DNA from: Paenibacillus validus NBRC 15382
GTDB lineage: Bacteria; Bacillota; Bacilli; Paenibacillales; NBRC-103111
Assembly: GCF_004000985.1 (NCBI RefSeq)
Contig: NZ_BIMH01000001.1
Coordinates: 310,001 to 374,000, forward strand
Length of the DNA: 64,000 nt
Direction of reading: 5' to 3'
The notes beneath the pieces were generated by a model. It was not told the DNA's origin, did not search any database, and was given only the letters and a program-made list of their open reading frames with translations. The position numbers were made by a program, and so were the translations under genes. Each line of letters begins with the position of its first letter. Within the stretch, counting starts at the first letter, position 1. Shown piece by piece: positions 18,181 to 28,453 of this stretch.

Positions 18181-19179
18181 CTAACTTTGGGACGTCTCTT
18201 CCTTCTCCGCTTCCACCCATTTGTTAAACAACGCGTGTACGAACTGATCGGAGTCGAACGGCTGCAGATCGTCCATCTTCTCGCCGAGGCCGACGAATTT
18301 CACCGGCAGCTTCAGCTCTTGACGAATCGCCACGACGATACCGCCCTTGGCCGTCCCGTCCAGCTTCGTCAGGACGAGACCGGTTAGCCCGGACTTCTCG
18401 TCGAACAGCTTCGCTTGCATCAGCGCGTTCTGACCGGTCGTCGCGTCGAGCACAAGCAGCACTTCGTGCGGCGCATCCGGCACCTCCCGGCGGATGATGC
18501 GGAATATTTTATTCAGCTCTTCCATCAGATTCACTTTGTTCTGAAGCCGTCCTGCCGTATCGCACAGCAGCACGTCGACGCCTCGCGACTTGGCCGCTTG
18601 CAGCGCATCGAACATGACCGCCGCCGGATCGGACCCGGCCTGCTGCTTGATGACGTCGACGCCGACGCGCCTCCCCCATTCTTCAAGCTGCTCGATCGCA
18701 CCGGCACGGAACGTGTCGCCGGCGGCAAGCAGAACGTTCTTGCCTTCCGACTTGAGCATATGCGCCATCTTGCCGATCGTCGTCGTCTTGCCGACACCGT
18801 TGACGCCGACAAACAGAATGACCGTTAGCCCGCTGGCAGCCATGTTCAATGCGGCGTGCTCTTCCCCCTTCAGCAGGGCGATGATCTTCTCCGACAAAAT
18901 CGGCTGCAGCTCGCTCGGGCTCTCAATTTTGCGTTTACGCACCTCGGCGCGCAGCTCCTCGATCAGCTTCAGCACCGTATTTACGCCAACGTCCGCCCCG
19001 ATCAGAATCTCTTCAAGCTCCTCGTAAAACTCCTCGTCGATTTTTTTCCGGCGCGTGAACAAATCCTCGACCCGTTCGACGAACACATCCCGCGTCTTGG
19101 CAAGCCCTTCTTTAAACTTGCTCGTCACCGCCTCGGCTTTGGACGAAATGCTTTCCTTCAATCGTTTAAAAAAACTCAC
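18181..19179 (-). CDS. ftsY: Signal recognition particle receptor FtsY
   Basis: FtsY is the membrane-associated GTPase that receives the signal recognition particle. The 332-residue protein has a short basic N-terminus typical of Firmicutes, the N domain, G1 GVNGVGKTTTIGKMA near 134, DTAGRLQNK near 217 and TKLDGTAKGG near 277. I choose the GTG at 19179 (MSFFKRLKES), eight bases after AAAGGTGG, because the ATG 12 bases upstream touches that site. Downstream of smc on the same strand. Confidence 0.95.
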   Translation of the reverse strand: MSFFKRLKESISSKAEAVTSKFKEGLAKTRDVFVERVEDLFTRRKKIDEEFYEELEEILIGADVGVNTVLKLIEELRAEVRKRKIESPSELQPILSEKIIALLKGEEHAALNMAASGLTVILFVGVNGVGKTTTIGKMAHMLKSEGKNVLLAAGDTFRAGAIEQLEEWGRRVGVDVIKQQAGSDPAAVMFDALQAAKSRGVDVLLCDTAGRLQNKVNLMEELNKIFRIIRREVPDAPHEVLLVLDATTGQNALMQAKLFDEKSGLTGLVLTKLDGTAKGGIVVAIRQELKLPVKFVGLGEKMDDLQPFDSDQFVHALFNKWVEAEKEETSQS

Positions 19180-19331
19180 GAAACCATCCACCTTTTATGT
19201 AAAATAAGCGAATCTTCTTCGGTTATCGGCGTAAATTAAGATACCACAGTTCCGCTATTTCCGCCAAACGTGCCGAAGGAAGCTACCAGGCCGGCAGCCG
19301 CACCCGGGAAGGGCGAGCCTGCTAGCCCGGA

Positions 19332-22300
19332 TCAGCCGGCCTCCATAATCGCTTCGTCTTCCTCCAGCCGGACGGACACGAGCTTGGACACGCCGCCTTC
19401 CTCCATCGTCACGCCGTACAACACATCGGCTTCCTCCATCGTGCCTTTGCGGTGCGTCACCACGATAAACTGCGTTTGCTGCGAAAACTCGCGCAAATAT
19501 TCGGCGAAACGAGTGACGTTCGCTTCGTCCAGCGCCGCCTCCACCTCATCGAGCACGCAGAACGGCACAGGCTTGACGCGGATGATCGAGAACAGCAGCG
19601 CGATCGCAGTCAGCGCACGCTCGCCGCCGGACAGCAGCTGCAGGTTTTGCAGCTTTTTGCCGGGAGGCTGAGCGACGATTTCGATGCCCGTATCGAGCAG
19701 GTTATCCGGCTCGGACAAGATCAGATCCGCGCGGCCGCCGCCGAACAGCTTCGCGAACACGACGACGAAGTGAGAGCGAATCGCGTCGAACGTTGTGCGG
19801 AATCGCTTCGCCATTTCTTCGTCCATCTCGCGGATGACCGCATACAGCGCCGTCTTGGCCTCAACCAAGTCGTTCTTCTGCTCCGACAAAAACTGGAACC
19901 GTTCATTGACGCGCTGATACTCCTCGATCGCCCCCAAGTTGACATCGCCTAAAATCGAAATTTCGCGTTTCAGGTCGCGCACCTTGTTTTGCGTACCGAG
20001 CACGTCCTCCGGCACCGGAAACCGCTCCTTCGCCAGCTCGTAGCTCAATTCGTAGTCCTCGGACAGCTTCTTCAACAAGTTCTCGAGCTCGACATCCAAC
20101 CGGTTCACCCGAACCTCGGTTTGCCTCAGCTGCTCCTCGACCGCACGCAGCTCGTTGCGCTGCTCCTTCGTCTTGTTCTCCTCCGCTTCCAGCTTGGCCA
20201 CGCCGCTTGCCCGTTCGGCCCGTTTCATGTCCAGCTGTTCGGCGACCTCTTGCTTCTTCAGCTTTAATTCGTTCAGCTGCTCAATCTGCCGAATCGTCGC
20301 CTGATCATGATTGTCCATGTCCGCTTCCAGCTGCCGGAGCGCAGAACGGCATGCTTCCAGCTCGGTCCGGATCGACTCCAGCTCCGCCGACATCCGGCGT
20401 TCCTGCTCTTGGAGCGATTGCTTCTCCTGCATTTGGGAGGCGACCTTCACTTTCAGATCGGTCAGCTGCGACTGCAGCTCTTCCTTGGCGAACTCGCTTG
20501 CCTTCCGGCGAACTTCCGCATCCCGGATCGCTTGCTGCAGATCGGCCTCCTCCTTCGCAAGACGCTCCAATGCTTCCAGGGCGGCAGCGCGTTTGCGCTC
20601 CAGCTCCGTGCGTTCCGCCGAGAGCGACTCATCGTCGGCCCCGTACAGCTCCAGCTGCTCGGCCGCCTGCTTCGCTTCGCTGTCAAGCGGCGCAAGCGAT
20701 GCGCGAATTTGCTGCTCCTCGATGCGCCGGGTTTCCCCAAGAGCGCGAAGCTCGTCCAGCTCTTTGTTCGCATCGGCGACTTCCTGCCGCATCGCTTCCG
20801 ATTTCGCACGCAGCTCGCGCAGCTGCGACTGGGAGACGGCGATTTCTTTATCCATCTCCTCGATTTGCCGCTGACGGCTGAGCAAGCTGGTCGTTTTCTT
20901 CTGCTGGCTTCCCCCGGTCATCGAACCGCCGGGGTTGACGACGTCCCCCTCCAGCGTGACGACGCGGTAACGGTATTGAACGCGCGCCGCAATGCGGTTC
21001 GCCACCTCAAGCGTCTGGGCGACGATCACATTGCCGAGCAAGCTGCCGACGATATGCCGGTACGTCTCCTCAAACTGCACGAGATCGACCGCTATGCCGA
21101 CAAAGCCATCCATGCCTTGAATGGCGCGCTGTTCGCTGTCCGGAATGGACCGCCCGCGGATGACATCAAGCGGCAGGAACGTGGCGCGTCCGAGCTGACG
21201 GCGCTTCAGGAAGGCGATCGCTTCGCGGCCTTCCGCCTCGCTCTCGACGACGACATGCTGCAGCGCCCCGCCGAGTGCGGTCTCCATCGCCACTTCCACC
21301 TGGGCAGGCACTTTCACAAGCTCGGCCACGGCGCCGCGTATCCCGCGAAGATCGCCGCGGCTTTTGGCCTTCAGCACTTCCTTAACCCCGTGCATGAAGC
21401 CGTCGTAATCGCTGGCCATTTCGTTCATCGTGTCCCGCCGTGAAATAAGCGCATCCAGCTTTTGCTCCCACTTGCGCACCGTCGCCTGCGTTTCGTCCGA
21501 AAGCGTCTGCTTCGCGCGCAGACCTTGGTTCACCTGCAAATAACGGTTACGTACCTCCTCGATGCCGGCGACCGCTTGCGCGAGCCGGAGCTCCAGCTCA
21601 GCTTTACGCGCCGCAATGCCGTCCTGCTGCTCCCGCCATTTGCGGTGCTCGTCGCCGAGCCGGCCCATGCGCCGTGACAGCGCCTCCAGCTGCTGCTCCG
21701 CATAACGCGCTTCGTTGCGTGCATTCGCCGTTTGGTTCAACAGCTCGAGCAGCTCGGTCTTCAAGCGGTCTTCTTCGGCGCTGCTGATGCCGCCGGCTAC
21801 GCCGAGCAGCCGGTCCTCCTCGGCCCGCAGCATCCCTTGCGTTTCGGCGAGCCTGTCTGCGACCGCCTGCAGCTTCCCGCGCAGCTCCCCAAGCTCAGCC
21901 TGCTTGTCCGCCAAGCGGTCTTCCTGCTGCCTCGCCGTAATTTCCAGCTGCGCGCGGTTCGAAGCGTAGTTCTTCTTCCGCTCCTTCAGCACTTCGCCCT
22001 GGCCTTCGCATTTCTCGAACTCCTCACTGATTTGCAGCAAGCTCGCCTGCAGCCCTTCGACGACTTCTTCCAAGCGCCGCAGCTCCCAGCGGTCGGTCTC
22101 GAGCTGTGCATCGTGCGCGCTGACGAAACCGGCAAGCTCCAGCTGAGACTGCTTCAACGTCTCCAGCTTCGTATTTGTATCCGCCCACGTCTCGTAAATC
22201 TGTTCGATCTGATACACGTACATGGCGATTTCGCTCGACTTCAGCTCTTCCTTCAATTCCTTGAAGCGAATCGCCTTCTCGGATTGCGTGCGAAGCGGAT

Positions 22301-22907
22301 CCAGCTGATCCTCGAGCTCCGACACCAAATCATGAATCCGAAGCAGGTTTTGCTCGGTTTCCTGCAGCTTTTTCTCCGTTTCCTTCTTCCGCGATTTATA
22401 TTTGACGATCCCCGAAGCTTCTTCGAAAATACCCCGGCGGTCCTCCGATTTCGTACTTAAAATTTCCTCGATCCGGCCCTGCCCGATAATCGAGTACGCT
22501 TCCTTTCCAATCCCGGTATCCATGAACAGCTCGGTGATGTCCTTCAAACGGCACGGCTGTTTATTAATTAAATATTCGCTTTCCCCGCTCCGGTGCACCC
22601 GCCGGGTCACGGTCACTTCGTTAAAATCAAGCGGCAGCGATTGACTGGCATTATCCAGCGTCAGCGACACCTCGCCGTAATTGACCGCTTTACGCGCATC
22701 GCTTCCGGCAAAAATGACATCCTGCATATTGCCCCCGCGCAGCGATCTCGCACTTTGCTCCCCGAGCACCCAGCGGATGCCGTCGGAGATGTTGCTCTTG
22801 CCGCTTCCGTTCGGGCCGACGACCGCCGTAATGCCTTGCACGAACTCCAGTTCGGTGCGGTCGGCGAATGATTTGAAACCCGAAAGCTCAATACGCTTTA
22901 AAAACAA
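19332..22907 (-). CDS. smc: Chromosome segregation ATPase SMC
   Basis: SMC forms the condensin ring with ScpA and ScpB and organises the chromosome. The 1191 residues are full length: Walker A GPNGSGKSNISDGI near 32, coiled coil about 170-500, the hinge about 510-680 with VSRRDT..GFMHGVKEV and a GGSMTGG turn, coiled coil to about 1000, the signature LSGGERALTAIALL near 1093 and Walker B FCVLDEVEAALDEANV near 1120. It lies between rnc and ftsY, as in Bacillus. No defects seen. Confidence 0.98.
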   Translation of the reverse strand: MFLKRIELSGFKSFADRTELEFVQGITAVVGPNGSGKSNISDGIRWVLGEQSARSLRGGNMQDVIFAGSDARKAVNYGEVSLTLDNASQSLPLDFNEVTVTRRVHRSGESEYLINKQPCRLKDITELFMDTGIGKEAYSIIGQGRIEEILSTKSEDRRGIFEEASGIVKYKSRKKETEKKLQETEQNLLRIHDLVSELEDQLDPLRTQSEKAIRFKELKEELKSSEIAMYVYQIEQIYETWADTNTKLETLKQSQLELAGFVSAHDAQLETDRWELRRLEEVVEGLQASLLQISEEFEKCEGQGEVLKERKKNYASNRAQLEITARQQEDRLADKQAELGELRGKLQAVADRLAETQGMLRAEEDRLLGVAGGISSAEEDRLKTELLELLNQTANARNEARYAEQQLEALSRRMGRLGDEHRKWREQQDGIAARKAELELRLAQAVAGIEEVRNRYLQVNQGLRAKQTLSDETQATVRKWEQKLDALISRRDTMNEMASDYDGFMHGVKEVLKAKSRGDLRGIRGAVAELVKVPAQVEVAMETALGGALQHVVVESEAEGREAIAFLKRRQLGRATFLPLDVIRGRSIPDSEQRAIQGMDGFVGIAVDLVQFEETYRHIVGSLLGNVIVAQTLEVANRIAARVQYRYRVVTLEGDVVNPGGSMTGGSQQKKTTSLLSRQRQIEEMDKEIAVSQSQLRELRAKSEAMRQEVADANKELDELRALGETRRIEEQQIRASLAPLDSEAKQAAEQLELYGADDESLSAERTELERKRAAALEALERLAKEEADLQQAIRDAEVRRKASEFAKEELQSQLTDLKVKVASQMQEKQSLQEQERRMSAELESIRTELEACRSALRQLEADMDNHDQATIRQIEQLNELKLKKQEVAEQLDMKRAERASGVAKLEAEENKTKEQRNELRAVEEQLRQTEVRVNRLDVELENLLKKLSEDYELSYELAKERFPVPEDVLGTQNKVRDLKREISILGDVNLGAIEEYQRVNERFQFLSEQKNDLVEAKTALYAVIREMDEEMAKRFRTTFDAIRSHFVVVFAKLFGGGRADLILSEPDNLLDTGIEIVAQPPGKKLQNLQLLSGGERALTAIALLFSIIRVKPVPFCVLDEVEAALDEANVTRFAEYLREFSQQTQFIVVTHRKGTMEEADVLYGVTMEEGGVSKLVSVRLEEDEAIMEAG

Positions 22908-22980
22908 ATTGGCTCACCTCTTACGGCTATTGTAACACATCCTCAGCGCTTCGTAGATACCCCGATCCCGGTCGGGCCGC

Positions 22981-23010
22981 AAAAAAGAAACGGCGACCAC
23001 CGGCCGCCGC
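22981..23010 (-). terminator. Terminator downstream of rnc
   Basis: CGGCG and CGCCG pair around a nine-base loop and TTTCTTTTTT follows on the minus strand. It lies between rnc and smc. Confidence 0.7.
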
Positions 23011-23021
23011 TCCTCCTTGCT

Positions 23022-23726
23022 TTACGATTGCACCGTTCTTACCTTCAAAGCTTCAAGCGCCCCGGCAGCCGCATGCTGCTCCGCTTCTTTCTTGGAGCGC
23101 CCCGCCCCTTGCCCGAGCATCCGATCGTGCAGAAACACTTCGGCGATAAACACCCGCTCGTGCGCCGGTCCGCGTTCGTCCACGATTCTGTACTCAAGCG
23201 GACCGAGATTGTGCTGCTGCGTATGCTCCTGCAGCAAGGTTTTGTAATCGGCCGTCAATAACCGCCCCTGCTCCGGCAGGTAAGGAAACATATGCCGCTG
23301 CAAAAACATGCGCACCACCTCGAGTCCCTGGTCCAGATACAGCGCCCCGATGAACGATTCGAACACGTCCGCCAAAAGCGCAGGCCGGGTGCGTCCCCCA
23401 GTCAGCTCTTCGCCTTTGCCTAGCAGCACATAAGAACCGAATTGGAGCTGCTCGGCAAAACCGACGAGCGAAGGTTCGCAAACGATTGAAGCTCTCAGCT
23501 TCGTCAATTCTCCTTCTGTCCGGTCCGGGTATTTCTCATATAAATATTCGGATACCGTAAGTTCCAACACCGCGTCTCCCAAAAATTCAATGCGCTCATT
23601 GTCCTTATGATGACCCATGCGGTGCTCGTTCACGTAGGACGAATGCGTAAACGCCTGCCTTAGCAGGTCCGGATTCCCAAACGGGATGGACAGCTCCGAT
23701 TGCAACTGTTTTAAATTACGATGCAT
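23022..23726 (-). CDS. rnc: Ribonuclease III
   Basis: RNase III cuts double-stranded RNA, including rRNA precursors. The 234 residues contain the catalytic signature [21 protein letters not shown] (about 43-63), a second acidic site [14 protein letters not shown] (about 119-132), and a C-terminal dsRNA-binding domain (about 160-230) ending [19 protein letters not shown]. Order fabF-rnc-smc-ftsY on the minus strand is conserved in Bacillales. Confidence 0.97.
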   Translation of the reverse strand: MHRNLKQLQSELSIPFGNPDLLRQAFTHSSYVNEHRMGHHKDNERIEFLGDAVLELTVSEYLYEKYPDRTEGELTKLRASIVCEPSLVGFAEQLQFGSYVLLGKGEELTGGRTRPALLADVFESFIGALYLDQGLEVVRMFLQRHMFPYLPEQGRLLTADYKTLLQEHTQQHNLGPLEYRIVDERGPAHERVFIAEVFLHDRMLGQGAGRSKKEAEQHAAAGALEALKVRTVQS

Positions 23727-23760
23727 GTCGTATCACCTTCGTATAGGCTATTGGTTATGA

Positions 23761-23803
23761 GGCTGGGCGCCTAATGCGTAACTTCCGCCAAGCTCGCCCA
23801 GCC
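23761..23803 (-). terminator. Inverted repeat after fabF
   Basis: GGCTGGGCG and CGCCCAGCC pair perfectly across 25 bases. No T run follows, so termination is uncertain. Confidence 0.4.
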
Positions 23804-23843
23804 CCATTAAACATCGTGCAGGATCAAATTCCGGTGAGGCAAG

Positions 23844-25082
23844 TTACGCCTCGTATTTTTTCAAAATGATGGTGGCGTTGTGGCCGCCGAAGCCGAACGA
23901 GTTGGACATCACGATGCCCAGATCCGCCGGACGCGCCGTGTTCGGCACGTAATCCAGATCGCATTCCGGATCTTGATTGTCGAGGTTGATCGTCGGTGGA
24001 ATGATGCTGTTCTTCAACGCGAGCGCGCAGATCAGCGCTTCGACACCGCCGGCCGCCCCAAGCAGATGACCCGTCATCGATTTGGTCGAGCTGACCGCCA
24101 GCTTGTAGGCATGGTCGCCGAACGCTTTCTTGATCGCGGTCGTTTCAGACCTGTCCCCGACCGGGGTCGACGTGCCGTGCGCATTAATGTAATCGATCGC
24201 TTCAAATGGAATATCGGCATCCTTGACCGCTTTCACCATGCAGCGGGCCGCGCCGTCCGGATCCGGATCGGTCATATGGTACGCATCGCCGCTCATCCCG
24301 TATCCGATCACTTCGCCGTAAATACGGGCGCCGCGCTTCTGCGCATGCTCCAGCGACTCCAGAATCAAAATCCCGGCCCCTTCCCCCATCACGAAGCCGT
24401 CGCGGCCTGTATCGAACGGCCGGCTCGCCTTCTCCGGCTCGTCGTTGCGGGTAGACATGGCGCGCAGCGCACAGAAGCCGGCCACGCCCGTCGGACTGAT
24501 CGTCGCTTCCGCGCCGCCGCAAATCATCACATCGGCATCGCCGTGCTGGATCGTTTTGTAGGCGTCGCCGATCGAGTGCGTTCCCGTTGCGCAAGCCGTA
24601 ACCGCCGTGCTGTTCGGGCCTTTTGCACCGGTGATCATCGAAATTTGGCCCGATGCCATGTTCGCGATCATCATCGGAATGAAGAACGGACTGACGCGCT
24701 TCGGTCCTTTTTCAAGCAAAATCTTGTGCTGCTCTTCCCATGTCGACAAACCGCCGATTCCCGAGCCGACATACACCCCGACGCGTTCGGGATCGGTTTG
24801 CTCGCGAACGTCGAGCTGCGCGTCCTTCAACGCATTCAGCGTCGCCGCAACGGCGAACTGAACAAAACGGTCCATGCGGCGCGCTTCTTTCTTATCCACA
24901 TATTCTTCAACAACGAAGTCTTTAATTTCTGCAGCAATCCGTGTAGGGTACTCGCTTACATCGAACGATTCGATGGTGCTGACCCCGGATTTCCCCGCAA
25001 GCAAATTCGACCAGAACGTTTCCACTTCGCGGCCGAGCGCGGACATAACACCAAGACCGGTTATCACGACTCTTTGCTTCAC
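23844..25082 (-). CDS. fabF: Beta-ketoacyl-ACP synthase II
   Basis: FabF condenses malonyl-ACP with acyl-ACP in fatty acid elongation. The 412 residues show the catalytic Cys in [15 protein letters not shown] (about 155-169), the first His in [11 protein letters not shown] near 304 and the second in [15 protein letters not shown] near 338, the C-H-H triad of the class. The GTG at 25082 follows AGAGGTGGG and gives the usual [11 protein letters not shown] start; the upstream open frame is not supported. It comes after acpP, with an inverted repeat between them. Confidence 0.97.
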   Translation of the reverse strand: MKQRVVITGLGVMSALGREVETFWSNLLAGKSGVSTIESFDVSEYPTRIAAEIKDFVVEEYVDKKEARRMDRFVQFAVAATLNALKDAQLDVREQTDPERVGVYVGSGIGGLSTWEEQHKILLEKGPKRVSPFFIPMMIANMASGQISMITGAKGPNSTAVTACATGTHSIGDAYKTIQHGDADVMICGGAEATISPTGVAGFCALRAMSTRNDEPEKASRPFDTGRDGFVMGEGAGILILESLEHAQKRGARIYGEVIGYGMSGDAYHMTDPDPDGAARCMVKAVKDADIPFEAIDYINAHGTSTPVGDRSETTAIKKAFGDHAYKLAVSSTKSMTGHLLGAAGGVEALICALALKNSIIPPTINLDNQDPECDLDYVPNTARPADLGIVMSNSFGFGGHNATIILKKYEA

Positions 25083-25222
25083 TATAAACCCACCTCTATG
25101 AATATGGTTGCACCGAGACCGGCATCGTCCGATTCTCGTTGTCACCAGAATTAGTAGCCAATTACGTCAAACAGGAGAGCGCTTATATACCGGGCTTCGC
25201 TCCTCGTTAGGCGGAGATGGAG

Positions 25223-25256
25223 ATAAGTCCCGTCGCTTAACAGTAACGGGACTTAT
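25223..25256 (-). terminator. Stem-loop between acpP and fabF
   Basis: ATAAGTCCCGT and ACGGGACTTAT form a perfect 11-base stem around 12 bases. There is no T run, so it looks more like a processing or stability hairpin than a full terminator. Confidence 0.5.
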
Positions 25257-25261
25257 ACGTC

Positions 25262-25495
25262 TTACGTATGAGATTTTATGTACTCAACTACTTGACCTAC
25301 AGTAGCGATTTTCTCTGCGTCTTCGTCAGAGATTTCCATATCAAACTCATCTTCCAATTCCATAACCAACTCCACTACATCGAGAGAATCGGCACCTAAA
25401 TCATCTTTAAACGATGCTTCCAAGGTCACTTCCGCCTCATCAACGCCAAGACGGTCAACGACGATTCGCTTTACGCGATCTATTACGTCGGACAT
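25262..25495 (-). CDS. acpP: Acyl carrier protein
   Basis: ACP carries the growing acyl chain on phosphopantetheine. The 77-residue acidic protein has the attachment motif [21 protein letters not shown] with the modified Ser near 37. The ATG at 25495 follows GGAGGTGA by five bases; an in-frame GTG nine bases upstream overlaps the binding site. The gene is placed between fabG and fabF. Confidence 0.98.
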   Translation of the reverse strand: MSDVIDRVKRIVVDRLGVDEAEVTLEASFKDDLGADSLDVVELVMELEDEFDMEISDEDAEKIATVGQVVEYIKSHT

Positions 25496-25516
25496 CCGGT
25501 TCACCTCCTCTTTGGT

Positions 25517-25522
25517 ATTATA
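25517..25522 (-). promoter_or_regulatory. Possible -10 element ahead of acpP
   Basis: TATAAT on the minus strand 22 bases before the acpP start. No good -35 is present at the right distance, so this is a weak call. It would give acpP extra transcription beyond the fab operon. Confidence 0.35.
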
Positions 25523-25659
25523 CTTAACTTATGGACAAATTGCCATAGCCAGCCCCAATCGCAGTTAAAAAAACACGAGGACTTCCGTTTTCGACGCATA
25601 TCGCCCGAAATCGGGCGTTTACGACCGAATACCTTTGCTCATTGTTGCCGTGGCGTCCG

Positions 25660-26400
25660 TTACATATACATGCCGCCGTCGACGTGTATCGTTTGGCCGG
25701 TCATGTAAGACGCATCGTCGGACGCCAGGAACCGCACCGCTTTCGCGATATCTTCCGGCTTCCCGAGACGGGCGAGCGGAATTTGCTGAAGCAAGCCGGA
25801 GCGCAGTTCTTCGGACAGCTTGTCGGTCATGTCGGTCTCGATAAAGCCCGGAGCAACACAGTTGACCGTTATGCCGCGGGAGGACAACTCCTTCGCCGTC
25901 GCCTTCGTCATCCCGATGACGCCGGCTTTGGCCGCCACGTAATTCGCCTGTCCCGCGTTGCCGAGCGCGCCGACGACCGACGAAATGTTGATGATGCGGC
26001 CGGAACGCTGTTTCATCATCGGACGCGTCGCCGCTTTCACACAATTAAACACGCCTTTAAGGTTCGTTTCGATCACTTGGTCGAACTCTTCCTCTTTCAT
26101 GCGCATGATCAAATTGTCGCGCGTAATGCCGGCGTTGTTGACCAGAATGTCGATGCGGCCGAACGTCTCCAGCACTTGCTTGAACATCTCGTCCACTTCC
26201 TGCGAAGAACCGACATTCGCCCGCACCTTGAACGAACGGCGTCCGAGAGCCTCGATCAGCGCGACCGTCTCCGCCGCCGCCGCTTCGCTGCCCGCATAAT
26301 TGACGACGACATCGGCGCCCGCTTCGGCAAGCGTAACCGCGATGGCGCGGCCGATCCCGCGCGATGCGCCCGTCACGAGCGCCACTTTTCCCGTAAGCAT
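25660..26400 (-). CDS. fabG: 3-oxoacyl-ACP reductase
   Basis: FabG is the NADPH-dependent short-chain reductase of fatty acid elongation. The 246 residues show the cofactor loop [12 protein letters not shown] (about 10-21), NNAGITRDN near 88, the catalytic Ser in ISSVVG near 138 and YVAAK near 153. C-terminal [12 protein letters not shown] is typical. It lies between fabD and acpP, all on the minus strand. Confidence 0.97.
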   Translation of the reverse strand: MLTGKVALVTGASRGIGRAIAVTLAEAGADVVVNYAGSEAAAAETVALIEALGRRSFKVRANVGSSQEVDEMFKQVLETFGRIDILVNNAGITRDNLIMRMKEEEFDQVIETNLKGVFNCVKAATRPMMKQRSGRIINISSVVGALGNAGQANYVAAKAGVIGMTKATAKELSSRGITVNCVAPGFIETDMTDKLSEELRSGLLQQIPLARLGKPEDIAKAVRFLASDDASYMTGQTIHVDGGMYM

Positions 26401-26479
26401 ACGTTATCCCTCCCAGATTCGCGTTCCGGCAGATAACTTCGCGCGGAACTCCGATCCTAAGCAACCCCAACCCTTGGGG

Positions 26480-27418
26480 TCACACGGATTCGATTTGAAA
26501 TTTCTCGAGCGCTTCCAAGCTGTTGATCGAATGCACCGTAACGCTGCGGTCGATTTTTTTGATCAGCCCCGCCAGCACGCTGCCGCTGCCGAATTCGACG
26601 AACGTATCCACGCCTTCGGCGATCAACCAGACTACGCTGTCTTCCCACAGGACGGAGCTGTATACTTGCTCCACGAGCAGGCTGCGGATTTCCGCCGGAT
26701 CCTGTACCGGCCGGGCGTTGACGTTAGCGACAACGGGAATTGCAGCGCGCGCCATCTCGATGCCGGACAACACCCCGGCCAGCTTCTCCGAAGCCGGACG
26801 CATCATGGAAGAGTGGAACGGACCGCTCACTTCAAGCGGAATAACCCGTTTGGCGCCCGCCTCTTTGCCCCGCTCGCCGACGGCCTGAACGCCCGCCACA
26901 CTGCCGGATACGACAATTTGGCCGGGGCAGTTCAAGTTCGCCAGTTCAACGATGCCAGCTTCGCCGCTGATTGACGCGCACAGCGACTTCAGCGCTTCGC
27001 GGTCCGCGCCGAGAACGGCCGCCATGGCCCCTTGTCCGCTCGGCACGGCGGCTTCCATGAACTCCCCGCGCGCCCGCACGGTGCGCACCGCATCGGCGAA
27101 GCTCATAACGCCCGCCGCCACCAGCGCCGAGTATTCGCCCAGACTGTGGCCGGCGACATAATCCGGCTTCAAGCCGTAGCGCGCCTGGAAGCGTTCCAGG
27201 TAGGCGATACTCGTCGTCAAGAGCGCCGGCTGCGTGTTGTACGTCGCCTTCAGCTCGGCCTCCGGTCCTTCCAGGATAATGCGGCTTAACGCCATACCAA
27301 GCGCTTCATCCGCAGCCTCATATACGCGTTTCGCCTCCGGGTCGGCTTCGACGATGTCTTTGCCCATGCCGACCGCCTGCGCCCCTTGTCCCGGAAACAC
27401 AAATGCCAATTTCCCCAT
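26480..27418 (-). CDS. fabD: Malonyl-CoA:ACP transacylase
   Basis: FabD transfers malonyl from CoA to ACP. The 312 residues begin GKLAFVFPGQGAQAVGMG, contain the nucleophile AGHSLGEYSAL (Ser near 91) and the catalytic His in SGPFHSSMM near 201, and end with the FVEFGSGSVLAGLIKK stretch. Length is normal. It is cotranscribed with fabH upstream (42 bases) and fabG downstream. Confidence 0.97.
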   Translation of the reverse strand: MGKLAFVFPGQGAQAVGMGKDIVEADPEAKRVYEAADEALGMALSRIILEGPEAELKATYNTQPALLTTSIAYLERFQARYGLKPDYVAGHSLGEYSALVAAGVMSFADAVRTVRARGEFMEAAVPSGQGAMAAVLGADREALKSLCASISGEAGIVELANLNCPGQIVVSGSVAGVQAVGERGKEAGAKRVIPLEVSGPFHSSMMRPASEKLAGVLSGIEMARAAIPVVANVNARPVQDPAEIRSLLVEQVYSSVLWEDSVVWLIAEGVDTFVEFGSGSVLAGLIKKIDRSVTVHSINSLEALEKFQIESV

Positions 27419-27460
27419 CAGAAAGCCTCCTTCAACGATTGACCCCTTACGATCGCGTTG

Positions 27461-28447
27461 TTACCAAATCAGCACGGATGCGCCCCAAGTCAAACCGCCG
27501 CCGAACCCGACAAGCACGACGCAGTCGCCTTCCCGGACCCGTCCCGCTTCCACGGCTTCCGCCAAAGCCACCGGGATCGAGGCTGCTGACATGTTGCCGT
27601 ATTTATCCAAGTTGATCATGCACTTGTCTTCGCTGAGCTCCAGACGCTGCAGCGACGATTGAATAATCCGGATGTTCGCTTGATGCGGAACGAGCAGATC
27701 GATGTCGCTCTTCTCCAGACCCGCTTTGCGAAGCGCTTCTTCCGCCGCACCACCCATAATGCGAACGGCGAATTTGAACACTTCCGCTCCGGCCATATAG
27801 ATGAAATGATCTTTGCCTTGAAGCGTCTCCGGCGTTGCCGGACAGCGTGAGCCCCCGGCGGCTACCCTCAGCAGCGGACCGCCGGTGCCGTCGGCGCCCA
27901 GCTCGAACGATTTGAAACCGCGTCCTTCCGGCACTTGGCCGAGCACGACCGCGCCTGCCCCGTCCCCGAACAAAATGCAGGTGTTGCGGTCCGTGTAATC
28001 CGTAATCCTGGACAAGCATTCCGCTCCCACGACAAGCACATTCTTGTACACGCCGGTCGCTATAAAGTTCGAGCCGGTCGCGAGACCGTATATAAAACCG
28101 GAGCAGGCCGCGGACAGGTCGAACGCAGCCGCCTTCTTGGCGCCCAGCTTCTCCTGCAAAATGCAGGAGGTGGACGGAAAAGACATGTCCGGCGTCACCG
28201 TCGCCACGATAATCAAGTCGAGATTCTCGGCGCTCACGCCCGCATTGCGCAGGGCGATGAGCGCCGCCTCGTACGCCAAATCCGACGTTGCTTGCTCACT
28301 CGACGCGAGCCGGCGTTCGCGGATGCCCGTCCGGGAGACGATCCATTCATCGTTCGTTTCCACCATTTGTTCCAGCTCCTGATTGGTTAACACCCGTTCA
28401 GGCACATATTTACCCGTACCGATGATGCCGACAGGCAATAAACTCAT
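27461..28447 (-). CDS. fabH: Beta-ketoacyl-ACP synthase III
   Basis: FabH starts fatty acid synthesis by joining acyl-CoA and malonyl-ACP. In Bacillales it prefers branched primers. The 328 residues show Cys in [14 protein letters not shown] (about 107-120), His in [10 protein letters not shown] near 250 and Asn in [11 protein letters not shown] near 280. It begins 7 bases after the plsX stop on the same strand, as part of the fapR-plsX-fabH-fabD-fabG operon. Confidence 0.97.
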   Translation of the reverse strand: MSLLPVGIIGTGKYVPERVLTNQELEQMVETNDEWIVSRTGIRERRLASSEQATSDLAYEAALIALRNAGVSAENLDLIIVATVTPDMSFPSTSCILQEKLGAKKAAAFDLSAACSGFIYGLATGSNFIATGVYKNVLVVGAECLSRITDYTDRNTCILFGDGAGAVVLGQVPEGRGFKSFELGADGTGGPLLRVAAGGSRCPATPETLQGKDHFIYMAGAEVFKFAVRIMGGAAEEALRKAGLEKSDIDLLVPHQANIRIIQSSLQRLELSEDKCMINLDKYGNMSAASIPVALAEAVEAGRVREGDCVVLVGFGGGLTWGASVLIW

Positions 28448-28453
28448 CTTAGG

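Noticed and set aside
19452-22460. Long open frames opposite smc
   Set aside because: They are antisense shadows of a G+C-rich gene with strong codon bias, without ribosome binding sites or protein-like patterns.
23880-25154. 424-codon plus-strand frame opposite fabF
   Set aside because: It is the complement of an unmistakable fabF gene; composition is Arg/His-rich noise.
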